Counted from the first letter of the stretch, positions 16,579-25,566 are shown. The stretch is DNA of 64,000 nt from Lutispora saccharofermentans (GCF_024363565.1 NZ_JAJEKE010000018.1:34718-98717), one strand, 5' to 3'. Notes: generated from the sequence alone by a model not told the origin. A program made the numbers and translations.

Positions 16579-17896
16579 GGGAAACATGTTTGGAAAAAAT
16601 AATAGGTTGGTGTCATTTCTTGAGAATTCGAAATATATGGAAAGTTTTAAGACGCTTTGGACAGGCCCTAATCTAGGGTTGTTGACAATAGCTGCGTCGT
16701 TTCCAGATGATTGGGAATGTGAGTATATTGATGAGAATCGTATCCCAATCAATTTTGAAAGTGATTATGATATCGTCTTCATTAGTGCTATGACACAACA
16801 AGCTCAAAGAGCTTACGAAATCGCAGAAACCTATCGCAGTAAAGGAATACTTACAGTGATGGGAGGAATTCATGCGACGGTAATGCCCGAAGAAGCCTCA
16901 CAACATATAGATGTTGTGTTGGTTGGAGAGGGTGAAGCATTATGGCCAAAGTTTATCAAAGATCTTCAGAACAATAATTTACATAAAATCTATACTGATG
17001 CAAACAAAGGCAGCTATGACCTAAAAAATTCACCTATGCCTCGTTATGACTTATTGAGGAATTATGAATATCTATTGATAACGATACAAACAACAAGAGG
17101 GTGTCCTCATGACTGTTCTTTTTGTGCCGCCTCAAAAGTCTTCGGAGCATCATACCGAAGAAAAAGCAATGAGCAGATACTTAAAGAAATAAACGAGATA
17201 TCCAAGCTCTATCCTGGGACGCTCATTCTATTTGCAGATGATAATGCATTTGTAAACCGCAGGGAAGCAAAAGAGCTTCTAAAAAACATGATCGGCATGA
17301 ATCTTAGATGGATAGCACAAACGGATATATCAATTGCCTCAGACAAAGAATTATTGGAGTTGATGGTAAGGGCTGGCTGTCAGTGGATAGTTATCGGCTT
17401 TGAAAGCGTATCTAAGAGTAGTCTGCATAACCTTGATGCCGCAAATTGGAAATTAGGTCAGATAAATAAATATAAGGAATCAATTCAGATCATTCAAGAA
17501 TATGGAATTGGAGTATATGGAACTTTTATTGTCGGGCTAGATAATGATGACCGCGATATCTTCCGTGCAACAAGCAATTTTATATTGGATAATAAGCTAT
17601 ATGGAGCAAATATCACTGTTCCAACGCCCTTGCCAGGAACACAACTAAGGGAAAAACTTTTAAATGAGAATAGAGTACTAGAAATGGATTGGAGCTATTA
17701 TACGTTATGGGATATTGTTATTTCTCCTAAAAAGATGACCCTTATAGAGCTAGAAGACGGACTGATAGACTTATACTATCGAATAAACACAAATGTATCA
17801 GCTGAAAAACGGCTTATCTACCTAAGACAGCTTACAAAAAATAGAAGGAAATATGAGGCTGCTATCTCGAAAGAAGGGGAAGGTGGATATCGATGA
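16550..17896 (+). CDS. B12-binding-type radical SAM protein 4
   Basis: 448 residues, close to proteins 1 and 2. It has an N-terminal B12-binding-like domain (MGGIHATVMPEEAS and LVGEGEALWP), the cluster motif TRGCPHDCSFCAAS, and then FADDNAFVNRREA and YGTFIVGLDNDD. The C-terminal region with LWDIVISPKKMT parallels LWNVVVKPAKMS of protein 1, indicating recent common origin. GAAAGGAGTTACATAG precedes tandem ATG codons at 16550 and 16553, either of which may be used. Its location 10 kb from its paralogues suggests cluster assembly by duplication followed by gene insertion. Confidence 0.85.
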   Translation: MMKVALISPKGNMFGKNNRLVSFLENSKYMESFKTLWTGPNLGLLTIAASFPDDWECEYIDENRIPINFESDYDIVFISAMTQQAQRAYEIAETYRSKGILTVMGGIHATVMPEEASQHIDVVLVGEGEALWPKFIKDLQNNNLHKIYTDANKGSYDLKNSPMPRYDLLRNYEYLLITIQTTRGCPHDCSFCAASKVFGASYRRKSNEQILKEINEISKLYPGTLILFADDNAFVNRREAKELLKNMIGMNLRWIAQTDISIASDKELLELMVRAGCQWIVIGFESVSKSSLHNLDAANWKLGQINKYKESIQIIQEYGIGVYGTFIVGLDNDDRDIFRATSNFILDNKLYGANITVPTPLPGTQLREKLLNENRVLEMDWSYYTLWDIVISPKKMTLIELEDGLIDLYYRINTNVSAEKRLIYLRQLTKNRRKYEAAISKEGEGGYR

Positions 17897-18837
17897 TAGG
17901 AGATGCAGGATATGCAATCGCTTTTCCTTCCAGAGATGTGTTTTCATTAGGGCTTTGTGCTACTATTTATGACAACTTTAGTGAATTTAGATCAGTGTTT
18001 GACAATGCAAGCGACTATTTCGGCGAAGACCTGTATAGATTCTCATACATAGATACAATCAGCAGGCCGGATCTGCACATGGTATGTTTGCTTACTCATT
18101 GTTACGGAATATATAAAGTAATATCCAAATACATGAGATTGCCTTTAGCTGCTATTGGATTTAGTCAGGGCGAGTTTACGGCAGCAGCAGCAGCGAATTG
18201 CATTGAATTGCCAAATATATTGAAGCTAGTATACGAGCTTGAATCACTGGTCGATAATGATGAATACCTTAAACTGGGTTCTATGGTAAGAGTCGTTCAT
18301 CTTGATAGACAAAAACTTATTGAATGCTGTAAACAGGTTGATCCTAAGAGTTCGTTTGTTAAGCTTGGTATTTATTTATCAGACGATCAGAATATAATAT
18401 CTGGAGAAAAGGAGCATGTGGATAGGGTATGCAAACTAGCGAAGCATAATGGCGCACGCTGGATTATACCTTTAACGGATAATGGAGCTTTCCACAGTCC
18501 ATTATGTATGAATATTATGCATAAGGCGGAGTATTATTTCGATAAATATCACTTTAAAGATGCTGAATTTCCGGTGTATTCTTGTGTCGATGGATCTAGT
18601 GCAATCAATGGTGCGAAGATCAGGGACAGGCTTTCGAAGCAGATTGGCAATCCAGTTCTATGGGATAAGATAATAAATGATTTAAGCAAAAAAAATGTGT
18701 CTCATATTCTTGAATTAGGCCCGGGTTGTACAGTTTCTGGCAACTCGAGAATCATATGTCCGGATATTTCCTACTCCTGGATGAATAATTGTCAGGATAT
18801 TGAAAATTGGCTTGAGAACAATGAGGTGCTCCAATGA
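17893..18837 (+). CDS. Acyltransferase (malonyl-CoA:ACP transacylase-like), divergent
   Basis: 314 residues of the FabD/AT fold. The nucleophile motif is GFSQGEF with Ser91, and His201 in NGAFHSPL completes the dyad. The usual GQGAQ oxyanion motif near the N terminus is missing; the matching segment reads AFPSRDVFSLG. It therefore may load an unusual extender, edit chains or move a finished chain. A canonical FabD follows at 25680, so this one probably has a specialised task. Start overlaps the previous stop as ATGA, and its own stop overlaps the next small gene in the same way. Confidence 0.8.
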   Translation: MIGDAGYAIAFPSRDVFSLGLCATIYDNFSEFRSVFDNASDYFGEDLYRFSYIDTISRPDLHMVCLLTHCYGIYKVISKYMRLPLAAIGFSQGEFTAAAAANCIELPNILKLVYELESLVDNDEYLKLGSMVRVVHLDRQKLIECCKQVDPKSSFVKLGIYLSDDQNIISGEKEHVDRVCKLAKHNGARWIIPLTDNGAFHSPLCMNIMHKAEYYFDKYHFKDAEFPVYSCVDGSSAINGAKIRDRLSKQIGNPVLWDKIINDLSKKNVSHILELGPGCTVSGNSRIICPDISYSWMNNCQDIENWLENNEVLQ

Positions 18838-19064
18838 AATGGAATGTATTTGGGTTCCGTGATAGGAGCGGAAATCAGTTAATAGTAAATCATGAGATGG
18901 TAACTACTGTTGTTAGGACTGGTATTCCCGGCTATTTAGGTGGCGGAGGAAATGCTGTATGGATTACTATTCCGGACAACTTTTCATTTCAGAATATGAC
19001 GGAAAGCTTTACGTACTTAAAAGAGAGTAAGGTAATGACTGCTATTAGCCGGCAGTTTTTATAA
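18834..19064 (+). CDS. Small protein of unknown function
   Basis: 76 residues, no family recognised. The start overlaps the acyltransferase stop (ATGA), which supports real translation. Visible features are a Gly-rich stretch (GIPGYLGGGGNAVW) in the middle, an otherwise mixed polar sequence, no Cys, no signal peptide and no membrane helix. The predicted arrangement is mostly beta. It could be a small accessory subunit of the acyltransferase, or a fold relative of lyase/cyclase-size proteins; nothing in the sequence decides this. Confidence 0.65.
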   Translation: MKWNVFGFRDRSGNQLIVNHEMVTTVVRTGIPGYLGGGGNAVWITIPDNFSFQNMTESFTYLKESKVMTAISRQFL

Positions 19065-19094
19065 AAATCTAACAGAATTGGAGTGTGAATAAAT

Positions 19095-19718
19095 ATGATA
19101 ATTAAGCCATCTAACTATCTGCAATGCAAAAAAGAAGGTTGCAGCGACATACTAAGGGATAATTTTATGGTTCCAGATCTGGAAGTGGATACAGAAAAAA
19201 TAAAAGCTATCATGATAGCGGAGGTTCCACCGGAAAATCCATATGATTACTTTTATGCAAATACTGATGGATCATATATGAAGACTACGTTACAGGCTTT
19301 CAGAGACGCTGGGGCAGAAGTTGACACTATCCTAGACATATTGAATATGGGGATTTATATTACAACTGCAGTCAAATGTGCAAAAGTAGGCTATGGTATT
19401 CCTACGGCAACTGTTAAGTACTGTAAGGATATACTGGCAGAGGAGCTAAAAATGTTTCCAAACTTACAGGTTTATATGTTAATGGGTGATGTTGCGATAA
19501 AGGCAATGAACTATATTGTGAAGGAAGAAACAAAAAAGTCAGTAATACCAAGCGGTTCTACATACAAGATAAGATATAATAATTATTATTATCATGGAAA
19601 GCGAGTGATACCCTCATACCTTATGACTGGGGGGAATTACTTGATAGAAAAAAGCAAGAGGGTAATGATCGCACAAGATATTCGTGAGATGCTGGGGATA
19701 ATGAATGACAGGAAATAG
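19095..19718 (+). CDS. Uracil-DNA-glycosylase-superfamily protein with iron-sulfur-type Cys spacing
   Basis: 207 residues resembling family 4/5 uracil-DNA glycosylases. The segment IMIAEVPPENP replaces the GEAPG-type active-site motif, and YMLMGDVAIKAM matches the LLLGxxA strand. Cys11 and Cys16 (CX4C) plus two Cys separated by 14 residues (VKCAK and VKYCKD) resemble the four ligands of the family 4 [4Fe-4S] cluster. The expected His-containing motif near the C terminus is altered to RVIPSYLMTGG. So DNA repair is doubtful; it may be a repurposed fold in the pathway. A 30-bp gap with GGAGTGTG separates it from the previous gene. Confidence 0.68.
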   Translation: MIIKPSNYLQCKKEGCSDILRDNFMVPDLEVDTEKIKAIMIAEVPPENPYDYFYANTDGSYMKTTLQAFRDAGAEVDTILDILNMGIYITTAVKCAKVGYGIPTATVKYCKDILAEELKMFPNLQVYMLMGDVAIKAMNYIVKEETKKSVIPSGSTYKIRYNNYYYHGKRVIPSYLMTGGNYLIEKSKRVMIAQDIREMLGIMNDRK

Positions 19719-19743
19719 AGAAAAGTAATGAGGTTGATGATAG

Positions 19744-20709
19744 ATGTTGCTTGATATTAAGCCGTTGCATAATGAGGCCTGGAGTTGTCTGGAGGACATA
19801 ATAATATCTTCAGTTGATTGGTGGAGCTATAGATATGAGATGATGTTTTCAGAGGCTTGGGACTTTCAGTTTGTATGTGATGGGGATAAAAAGAAAACGG
19901 AAATTGGGAGTCGACTGCATGAAGGCCACGATAATACATGGAGCCTATTGGAAAAATATCACGGGATTCACATCAATGCAACAGGAATGCTAGGTCCGTC
20001 GGCTATAAATGATATTATTTGCACCGAATTACACAATAGGCATCCTACAATATTGTATATAAATGCGTATAACTGCCCGTGGATAGGGGTATATCACAAG
20101 AGCCATTTTTCTCATACCTGTCTGGTGATAGGTAATGATGAAAAGAATGAAGCATTTATATGCATTGATCCTTACACAACGAAAAATGAACAGTTTTTAC
20201 CTTATCGCGACTTTTATGAGGGAAGCACACAATGTGCCATATTCAGAAACGCATATAAGAGTACCCCGCAAATCAATTGGAAAGATGTTATAAATCAAAC
20301 TGTGAGTAAATTTTTCTGTAATACATATTCAGATAGTCCGATCAGCAAAATGCTTCTCTTCTCTGATGAGATTAGACAATGTCTTGATCTCAATGATGAA
20401 ACTGCTGGAAATGATGATCTGCTTAAAACACCACTTTTTGAGAGACTTAAGTATCTAGGAAGGCGTAGAATTCAGTATTCGCAAATGCTATGTTACCTCA
20501 ATGAGAAGTATGGGTTGCCTAATATAAATGAAGTGCAATTTGGATTACAAGTGGCATCACAAAATTGGTCAATAACAAGAAGTATGCTGATTAAAATGTA
20601 TTACACTCAGGAGTGGAAAGCTTCAAGGCTAAAAGTAGCAGATAAAATACGAGATAATGCCGCCTATGAACAAAGTCTTATTATGAAGCTTCAGAATACT
20701 ATAAAATGA
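19744..20709 (+). CDS. BtrH-like Cys-His acyltransferase candidate 1
   Basis: 321 residues, N-terminal region like butirosin BtrH. The block EAWSCLEDIIISS places Cys15 as likely nucleophile, followed by a FSEAWDFQF segment. HFSHTCLVIGND and CIDPY give the probable His and Asp of a papain-like triad. BtrH transfers an acyl chain from an acyl carrier protein to an amine, so this protein may move the ACP-bound chain or a glycyl unit. It is clearly paralogous to the 23865 gene (DACNCLEDL; FHTAHYCLITG), and the two flank the adenylation-PCP gene. Start ATG 19744 follows GAGGTTGATAG. Confidence 0.68.
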   Translation: MLLDIKPLHNEAWSCLEDIIISSVDWWSYRYEMMFSEAWDFQFVCDGDKKKTEIGSRLHEGHDNTWSLLEKYHGIHINATGMLGPSAINDIICTELHNRHPTILYINAYNCPWIGVYHKSHFSHTCLVIGNDEKNEAFICIDPYTTKNEQFLPYRDFYEGSTQCAIFRNAYKSTPQINWKDVINQTVSKFFCNTYSDSPISKMLLFSDEIRQCLDLNDETAGNDDLLKTPLFERLKYLGRRRIQYSQMLCYLNEKYGLPNINEVQFGLQVASQNWSITRSMLIKMYYTQEWKASRLKVADKIRDNAAYEQSLIMKLQNTIK

Positions 20710-20760
20710 ATGAAACTATAAGTAAGCATCACAAATATTTGATTATAAGGAGGGTTGAAT

Positions 20761-22632
20761 TTGGGACAGAATCTTGTAAATACATTATTAAATGGCTTAG
20801 GCGATAAGAAGGACGGCTATAATGTAGTGTATATGAACGGACCAGATATGGACTGCAATATAAAGACTGTACATGAACTAATAAAAGAGCAGATAAGAAA
20901 AACGCCAAAAGGCATAGCGTTAGTTTGCAATGATGATGAAATATCGTATGAAGAACTTGGAAAAAGAGCAACACAGCTAGCTTACGAATTGCGTAGTAAG
21001 GGTGTATCTCAAGAGTCCATTGTGGCATTGATGGTGGATAGATCAATCAATATGGTGGTTGGTATGCTAGGAATTCTAATGTCAGGTGGGGCGTATCTAC
21101 CCATTGATCCAAATTGCCCTAAGGAACGAATATGTTATATGCTGGATGATAGCAATGCCCATATTGTACTAACTCAGAAAAAGCATGAAGAAATGTTTGC
21201 CAGTGATATACAAATACTTGATATTGACAACAAAGATATATACATCGGTGATATATCAGACCTAGAAAATATCAACAAGGATAGTGACCTAGCATATATC
21301 ATATATACATCAGGTTCAACAGGAAAACCCAAAGGAGTAATGATTGAGCACAAAGCCGTTTTAAATTTCATCAAGGGAATGAAAGAGAAAATATCTTTTA
21401 CCCCAGATAAAACGATCCTAAGTATAACTACTATATCGTTCGATATTGTTTTGCTCGAAACATTACTGCCGCTCTCGTGCGGATTGAAGGTAGTTATAGC
21501 CGACAAAAATCAGAATAGGAATCCGCGATTAATAAATGGGCTCATCAAGACACATTCGATAGATATTCTTCAGACGACGCCATCAACCTTGCAATTACTA
21601 GTATATGACGGTGATCAAGCAGAATGTTTTTCATCCTTGAAAGAATTGATAGTAGGTGGGGAAGTATTTCCGCTTGCACTGTTGAACAAGCTAAAGCAGT
21701 CATACAAAGGTAAAATATACAATGTGTATGGTCCTACTGAGGCTACAGTATGGGCCACTCTCAGCGACTTGACCGATGTGGATTCTGTCAACATTGGAAA
21801 ACCTATTGCTAACACATACATTTATATTGTTGATAACAATAACATTAACCAGACGAATGGAGAGCAAGGAGAATTATGTATAAGCGGATTAGGGCTTGCG
21901 AGAGGGTATATAAATAAGCCGGATTTAACAAAAGAAAGATTTGTGGTAAATCCATTTGTTGAAAATGAGGTGATGTATAAAACAGGAGATATTGCAAGGT
22001 ATCTGAACAATGGAGACATAGAATATATAGGGAGAGCAGATAACCAGTTAAAACTAAGAGGATACAGGATAGAGTTAAATGAGATACAGGTATCCATTTT
22101 AGAATGCAAAAATGTGAGACAAGCAGTGGTGATAGCCAAAGAAGGAAGAGACGGCAACAAATATCTTTGCGCATATATAGTGCCAGATACAAATTTCGTT
22201 CTGTATGAATTAAAAGATAGACTTAATTCATCATTGCCGGAGTATATGATACCAAGTAATTATGTCTGTCTTGAAGAGATTCCTCTGACAATCAATAGAA
22301 AAGTCGATTATGATAAGCTATCCAAACTAAATGAGTGTGATATGTGTACAGAAGAATCGATTCCACAATCATACGAGGAGGATACCTCAGCTATAAGCAT
22401 AGAGCAGAAGATGAAGCAACTACTTACATGTGTTGTAAACTATAATATTCCGATTGAACAGATCAGCAGTGATGAAGCTTTGACAACTATAGGTATTGAT
22501 TCTATTAACTTCATCAAATACATTGTCTCACTAGAAAAAGAGTTTGGTATTGAATTCAACGATGAAGATTTAGACATGAATAGGTTTGTTACATTTAAGA
22601 ACCTTATACTATATGTTAAAAGTAAGCTGTGA
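20761..22632 (+). CDS. Free-standing NRPS adenylation-PCP protein, predicted glycine-activating
   Basis: 623 residues: an adenylation domain (about 30-520) then a peptidyl carrier domain with Ser581 in GIDSINF. Core motifs are YTSGSTGKPKG, YGPTEATVW, GELCISGLGLARGY, YKTGDIAR and KLRGYRIE. There is no condensation or thioesterase domain. Pocket residues read by eye from SFDIVLLE, LQTTPS, LIVGGE and NVYGPTEATVW give D-I-L-Q-I-G-V-V-W, close to the known glycine code DILQLGLIWK. TTG 20761 is the chosen start because AAGGAGGG ends 8 bases before it; TTG 20755 is too near. Glycyl-PCP is probably used by the BtrH-like neighbours. Confidence 0.88.
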   Translation: MGQNLVNTLLNGLGDKKDGYNVVYMNGPDMDCNIKTVHELIKEQIRKTPKGIALVCNDDEISYEELGKRATQLAYELRSKGVSQESIVALMVDRSINMVVGMLGILMSGGAYLPIDPNCPKERICYMLDDSNAHIVLTQKKHEEMFASDIQILDIDNKDIYIGDISDLENINKDSDLAYIIYTSGSTGKPKGVMIEHKAVLNFIKGMKEKISFTPDKTILSITTISFDIVLLETLLPLSCGLKVVIADKNQNRNPRLINGLIKTHSIDILQTTPSTLQLLVYDGDQAECFSSLKELIVGGEVFPLALLNKLKQSYKGKIYNVYGPTEATVWATLSDLTDVDSVNIGKPIANTYIYIVDNNNINQTNGEQGELCISGLGLARGYINKPDLTKERFVVNPFVENEVMYKTGDIARYLNNGDIEYIGRADNQLKLRGYRIELNEIQVSILECKNVRQAVVIAKEGRDGNKYLCAYIVPDTNFVLYELKDRLNSSLPEYMIPSNYVCLEEIPLTINRKVDYDKLSKLNECDMCTEESIPQSYEEDTSAISIEQKMKQLLTCVVNYNIPIEQISSDEALTTIGIDSINFIKYIVSLEKEFGIEFNDEDLDMNRFVTFKNLILYVKSKL

Positions 22633-22656
22633 TGAAAAATTAATACATAATGATAT

Positions 22657-22688
22657 AAGGGAGGTTATTTTATCTCTTTGCAGATAAA
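22657..22688 (+). promoter_or_regulatory. Ribosome site and hairpin before gene 22699
   Basis: AAGGGAGG (22657-22664) is a strong ribosome site but lies 34 bases from the ATG at 22699, with an in-frame stop at 22690 ruling out earlier starts. Between them is a 7-bp inverted repeat, TTTATCT (22669-22675) and AGATAAA (22682-22688). Folding would shorten the effective spacing to about 14 bases. This could tune initiation. Confidence 0.4.
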
Positions 22689-22698
22689 GTAGAATACT

Positions 22699-23802
22699 AT
22701 GAAATCAAATGCTTTGGAGAGTTTGAAGCCGCAATATAGAATTGGATTTAATTGTTTTTTTATGAATGTATCAGCTGTTTTTGAGTATCAGAATATACTT
22801 TGGCAAGCCCTTGCATACACAAATCTTGACTTTCTATATGATAAAGAACACTTTCTGGAATTTTTACATGATGAACCCCCAGAATTGTGCTTTGACGAAA
22901 ACAACCAACTGTTAGTGACAAGAGATATAGGCTCAATTTTTAGAGATGATATGGAAAGCTATGCTTATAATCAGTTCCTACAGGTGGACTGTATGAAAAT
23001 TGAGAGATTGGATAAACCGGACGACTTAAGTATTTTGCAGGATAATTATCTTCAGTATGATGTACCAATCATATTTCCATGTGACCATTATTACACATAT
23101 GAGGAGTATAAAGCCTATAACAATGATATGAAGCATTTTCATAGCGGTAGACATATGACTGTGTTAGCTGATATAGATTTTAAAAAGAATAAGTGCTCAA
23201 TTATTGATAAGTTCTATACGTTCATTGGTGAGATAAGCATTGAGGCATTCAATAAGGCCATCTCCTCAGAGTACATCGAAGAAGAAACTCAAAAATACAT
23301 GTACACGATTCAATCCGACTTCGGACATGCAGACAGGAATGAGCAAAAACATAATTTCTTAAAAAGAAACATAGAAACAGCTATGTCTGAGTATGCAATA
23401 GTCAATGGCAGGTCATACCATAAAGGTATTAAAGCACTAAAGATGTTTTTAGATGATTTGGAGGAGAACATAAGGGAGCTCTTGAATGGGAAACGGGTTT
23501 TTGCTGCACGGTACTTAACGAATATGCTTCAGCCTACAAGGCTACAGCGCGGTGGCTACAGCTGGTTGATGGAATACATGAGGGAAGAATTAAAACATTT
23601 TGATGAATTGAATATTATATGTGAATTAACAAAAGACATAGCCAAACAATGGCGTATTGCTGATAACCTGTGTGATAAATGCTTTTATTCGGGTGATACC
23701 TTGGGTAATTACTCCGGAAGGATTCGGAATGTACTAAATGAGGCATACAATAATGAAATTGCAGTATATGAGCAGTTAAATAAGATATATCCGAAGTTAT
23801 AG
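22699..23802 (+). CDS. BtrH-like Cys-His acyltransferase candidate 2, divergent
   Basis: 367 residues. The N-terminal RIGFNCFFMNVSAVFEY has Cys19 at the nucleophile place of BtrH-type proteins; SGRHMTVLADIDF and SIIDKF supply candidate His and Asp. The remaining 200 residues are helical with charged stretches and resemble no domain I can name. It is more distant from the 19744 and 23865 proteins than those are from each other. It lies directly after the glycyl-carrier gene, so transfer involving that carrier is plausible. The ATG is the only in-frame start; its immediate ribosome site is weak. Confidence 0.55.
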   Translation: MKSNALESLKPQYRIGFNCFFMNVSAVFEYQNILWQALAYTNLDFLYDKEHFLEFLHDEPPELCFDENNQLLVTRDIGSIFRDDMESYAYNQFLQVDCMKIERLDKPDDLSILQDNYLQYDVPIIFPCDHYYTYEEYKAYNNDMKHFHSGRHMTVLADIDFKKNKCSIIDKFYTFIGEISIEAFNKAISSEYIEEETQKYMYTIQSDFGHADRNEQKHNFLKRNIETAMSEYAIVNGRSYHKGIKALKMFLDDLEENIRELLNGKRVFAARYLTNMLQPTRLQRGGYSWLMEYMREELKHFDELNIICELTKDIAKQWRIADNLCDKCFYSGDTLGNYSGRIRNVLNEAYNNEIAVYEQLNKIYPKL

Positions 23803-23864
23803 TATCTGTTTGTTTTTAGTTTATTCATATTGTATGAAAAACTAATGGAATAGGAAGTGATACA

Positions 23865-25460
23865 ATGATGTTAAATATTACTGCGAAGCACGATGATGCT
23901 TGCAATTGCCTTGAGGATTTATACATGTCTGTAGCTGACTGGTTTCACGTTGACTACGAGCTGATGTATTCAGAAGCATGGGGTTTTTCATATACTCAGG
24001 GGCATAATTTGTCAGAAACGAGTCTGCTTTCTGATTTATTCAGGCCTGGCAATGGAGACCGGGATGCACTTTGGCAGTTATATCATGGCATGGCAGTGAC
24101 ATGCACACAGCCCAAATCGGTATCAGAGGTTATTGACGTCATATGTCGGGAGCTTGGTAACAACAAGCCAGTTATACTTTATATGGATTCATTCTGGTGC
24201 CCGTGGTATAAAGGCAGATACCAACAATTTCATACGGCTCATTACTGCTTGATTACCGGAATTAACGAGACTCATGATGTACTCTACTGTGTAGATGGAC
24301 AAAATGCAGGAAATGGGGCGGAATTACCTGTCTATAATATGGCACAGGGTTTTGGAGAATACATTACGTTTAACAAAGTGGAACCGAGTTTTGCAGACCG
24401 CAGTTGGCAAGAGATTATAAGTGACTCAATGAAAAGGTTTAACCTCAGTGATAACAGCATATTTGATATGCTAAGATGTTTTGCAAAAGACTTAGTGCCT
24501 AAAGTTGATTTCAATGCTGAATTAAGCCAGTATAAGGATAATCCATTCAATGCTCCCCTATTTGAATTATTTCTTGCTATAGGAAGAGGGCGAAAGCAAT
24601 TTGCAAAGTCTCTCCAGTATTTATCAATAAATTATAATGATGCCAGACTTATGGGGTTTGCAGACAGATTAATCAGAGCTGGCGATAGATGGAGTTCAAT
24701 ATTTGGAATGATCATCAAGTCGTATTATATGAATAAAGAGATAGAGATGTTGAAGAAAGTTGCGCAAAAGATAGAAGAGGCTGCCGACGATGAAGAAAGG
24801 ATCGCCAGCGAATTAAGAGAATATGCGGAAACTGGTCATACCGCATCTAAGCAGATACATCTTATAAAAAGCCATATGCCATTAGATAATGATCTAAAGC
24901 AATACTTTTCTGTTGATCTTACAAACTATTACAATAATAAAGCGTTTGATGAGGTATACAACGATAAAATAACAGCAGAACTATCCAATGGAGGAAGATT
25001 TATGTTATCTGACGATATACCAAAGGATAGGAACTGGAACATTGAACATATGAAGTTCCTATTTCCTATGATAGGAACTGGCGTAAATGATAACATTAGC
25101 TGTAATGCTCAAAATATTCCGATTCCATCTCTTGAATACAATCACCTGATGTTACTGGGATGCTCTGAATTGGGTAATCATGCGGACTATCTTATGGTTG
25201 CATATAAGGATGGTTTTACAGAGCAGGTACCTATAGAGCTTACATCGTGGTTAACACCAAAACCAACCTTTGGCGAATGTATAGCATTGACTGGGAGGGG
25301 TGCTGTGAAGAACAGCATTAGTGGTAACGTGGATATATATCCTTTTACTGTTAGTATATATGCAGCCCATTATGCTCTTAAGCATGAAGGTATCATTGAC
25401 AGTATAAAGCTACCGTATTGTTTGAATATTCATTTGTTCGCTTTAACACTTGGAAAATAG
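23865..25460 (+). CDS. BtrH-like Cys-His acyltransferase candidate 3 with extra C-terminal domain
   Basis: 531 residues. The first 320 parallel the 19744 protein: DDACNCLEDLYMS (Cys15 as likely nucleophile), SEAWGFSYT, FHTAHYCLITG and CVDGQN. A further 200-residue domain follows a Glu/Ala-rich helix; it contains NISCNAQNIPIPS and looks beta-rich, perhaps a carbohydrate- or carrier-binding module, but I do not recognise it. GGAAGTGATACA precedes tandem ATG codons. It is the last large gene before the hairpin at 25567, so it may end one transcript of the cluster. Confidence 0.62.
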   Translation: MMLNITAKHDDACNCLEDLYMSVADWFHVDYELMYSEAWGFSYTQGHNLSETSLLSDLFRPGNGDRDALWQLYHGMAVTCTQPKSVSEVIDVICRELGNNKPVILYMDSFWCPWYKGRYQQFHTAHYCLITGINETHDVLYCVDGQNAGNGAELPVYNMAQGFGEYITFNKVEPSFADRSWQEIISDSMKRFNLSDNSIFDMLRCFAKDLVPKVDFNAELSQYKDNPFNAPLFELFLAIGRGRKQFAKSLQYLSINYNDARLMGFADRLIRAGDRWSSIFGMIIKSYYMNKEIEMLKKVAQKIEEAADDEERIASELREYAETGHTASKQIHLIKSHMPLDNDLKQYFSVDLTNYYNNKAFDEVYNDKITAELSNGGRFMLSDDIPKDRNWNIEHMKFLFPMIGTGVNDNISCNAQNIPIPSLEYNHLMLLGCSELGNHADYLMVAYKDGFTEQVPIELTSWLTPKPTFGECIALTGRGAVKNSISGNVDIYPFTVSIYAAHYALKHEGIIDSIKLPYCLNIHLFALTLGK

Positions 25461-25527
25461 AAAGACATCAGGTTAGGGCTTATGTAAATTAATCATATAC
25501 CATTCTATATGACAGGAGGTGAATAGC

Positions 25528-25560
25528 ATGAGAAAGGTAAATGAAGCAGACGAATCATAA
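25528..25560 (+). other. Ten-codon mini-ORF behind a strong ribosome site
   Basis: GACAGGAGGTGAATAGC precedes an ATG that opens a 10-residue frame (MRKVNEADES) ending TAA. The stop lies 6 bases before the hairpin at 25567. It may be a leader peptide, the stub of a lost gene, or chance. No other small frame follows. Confidence 0.25.
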
Positions 25561-25566
25561 TGAAAC

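Noticed and set aside
25528..25560. Ten-residue frame as a RiPP precursor peptide
   Set aside because: Too short, no core-like residues, and no RiPP-type recognition domain in the radical SAM genes.
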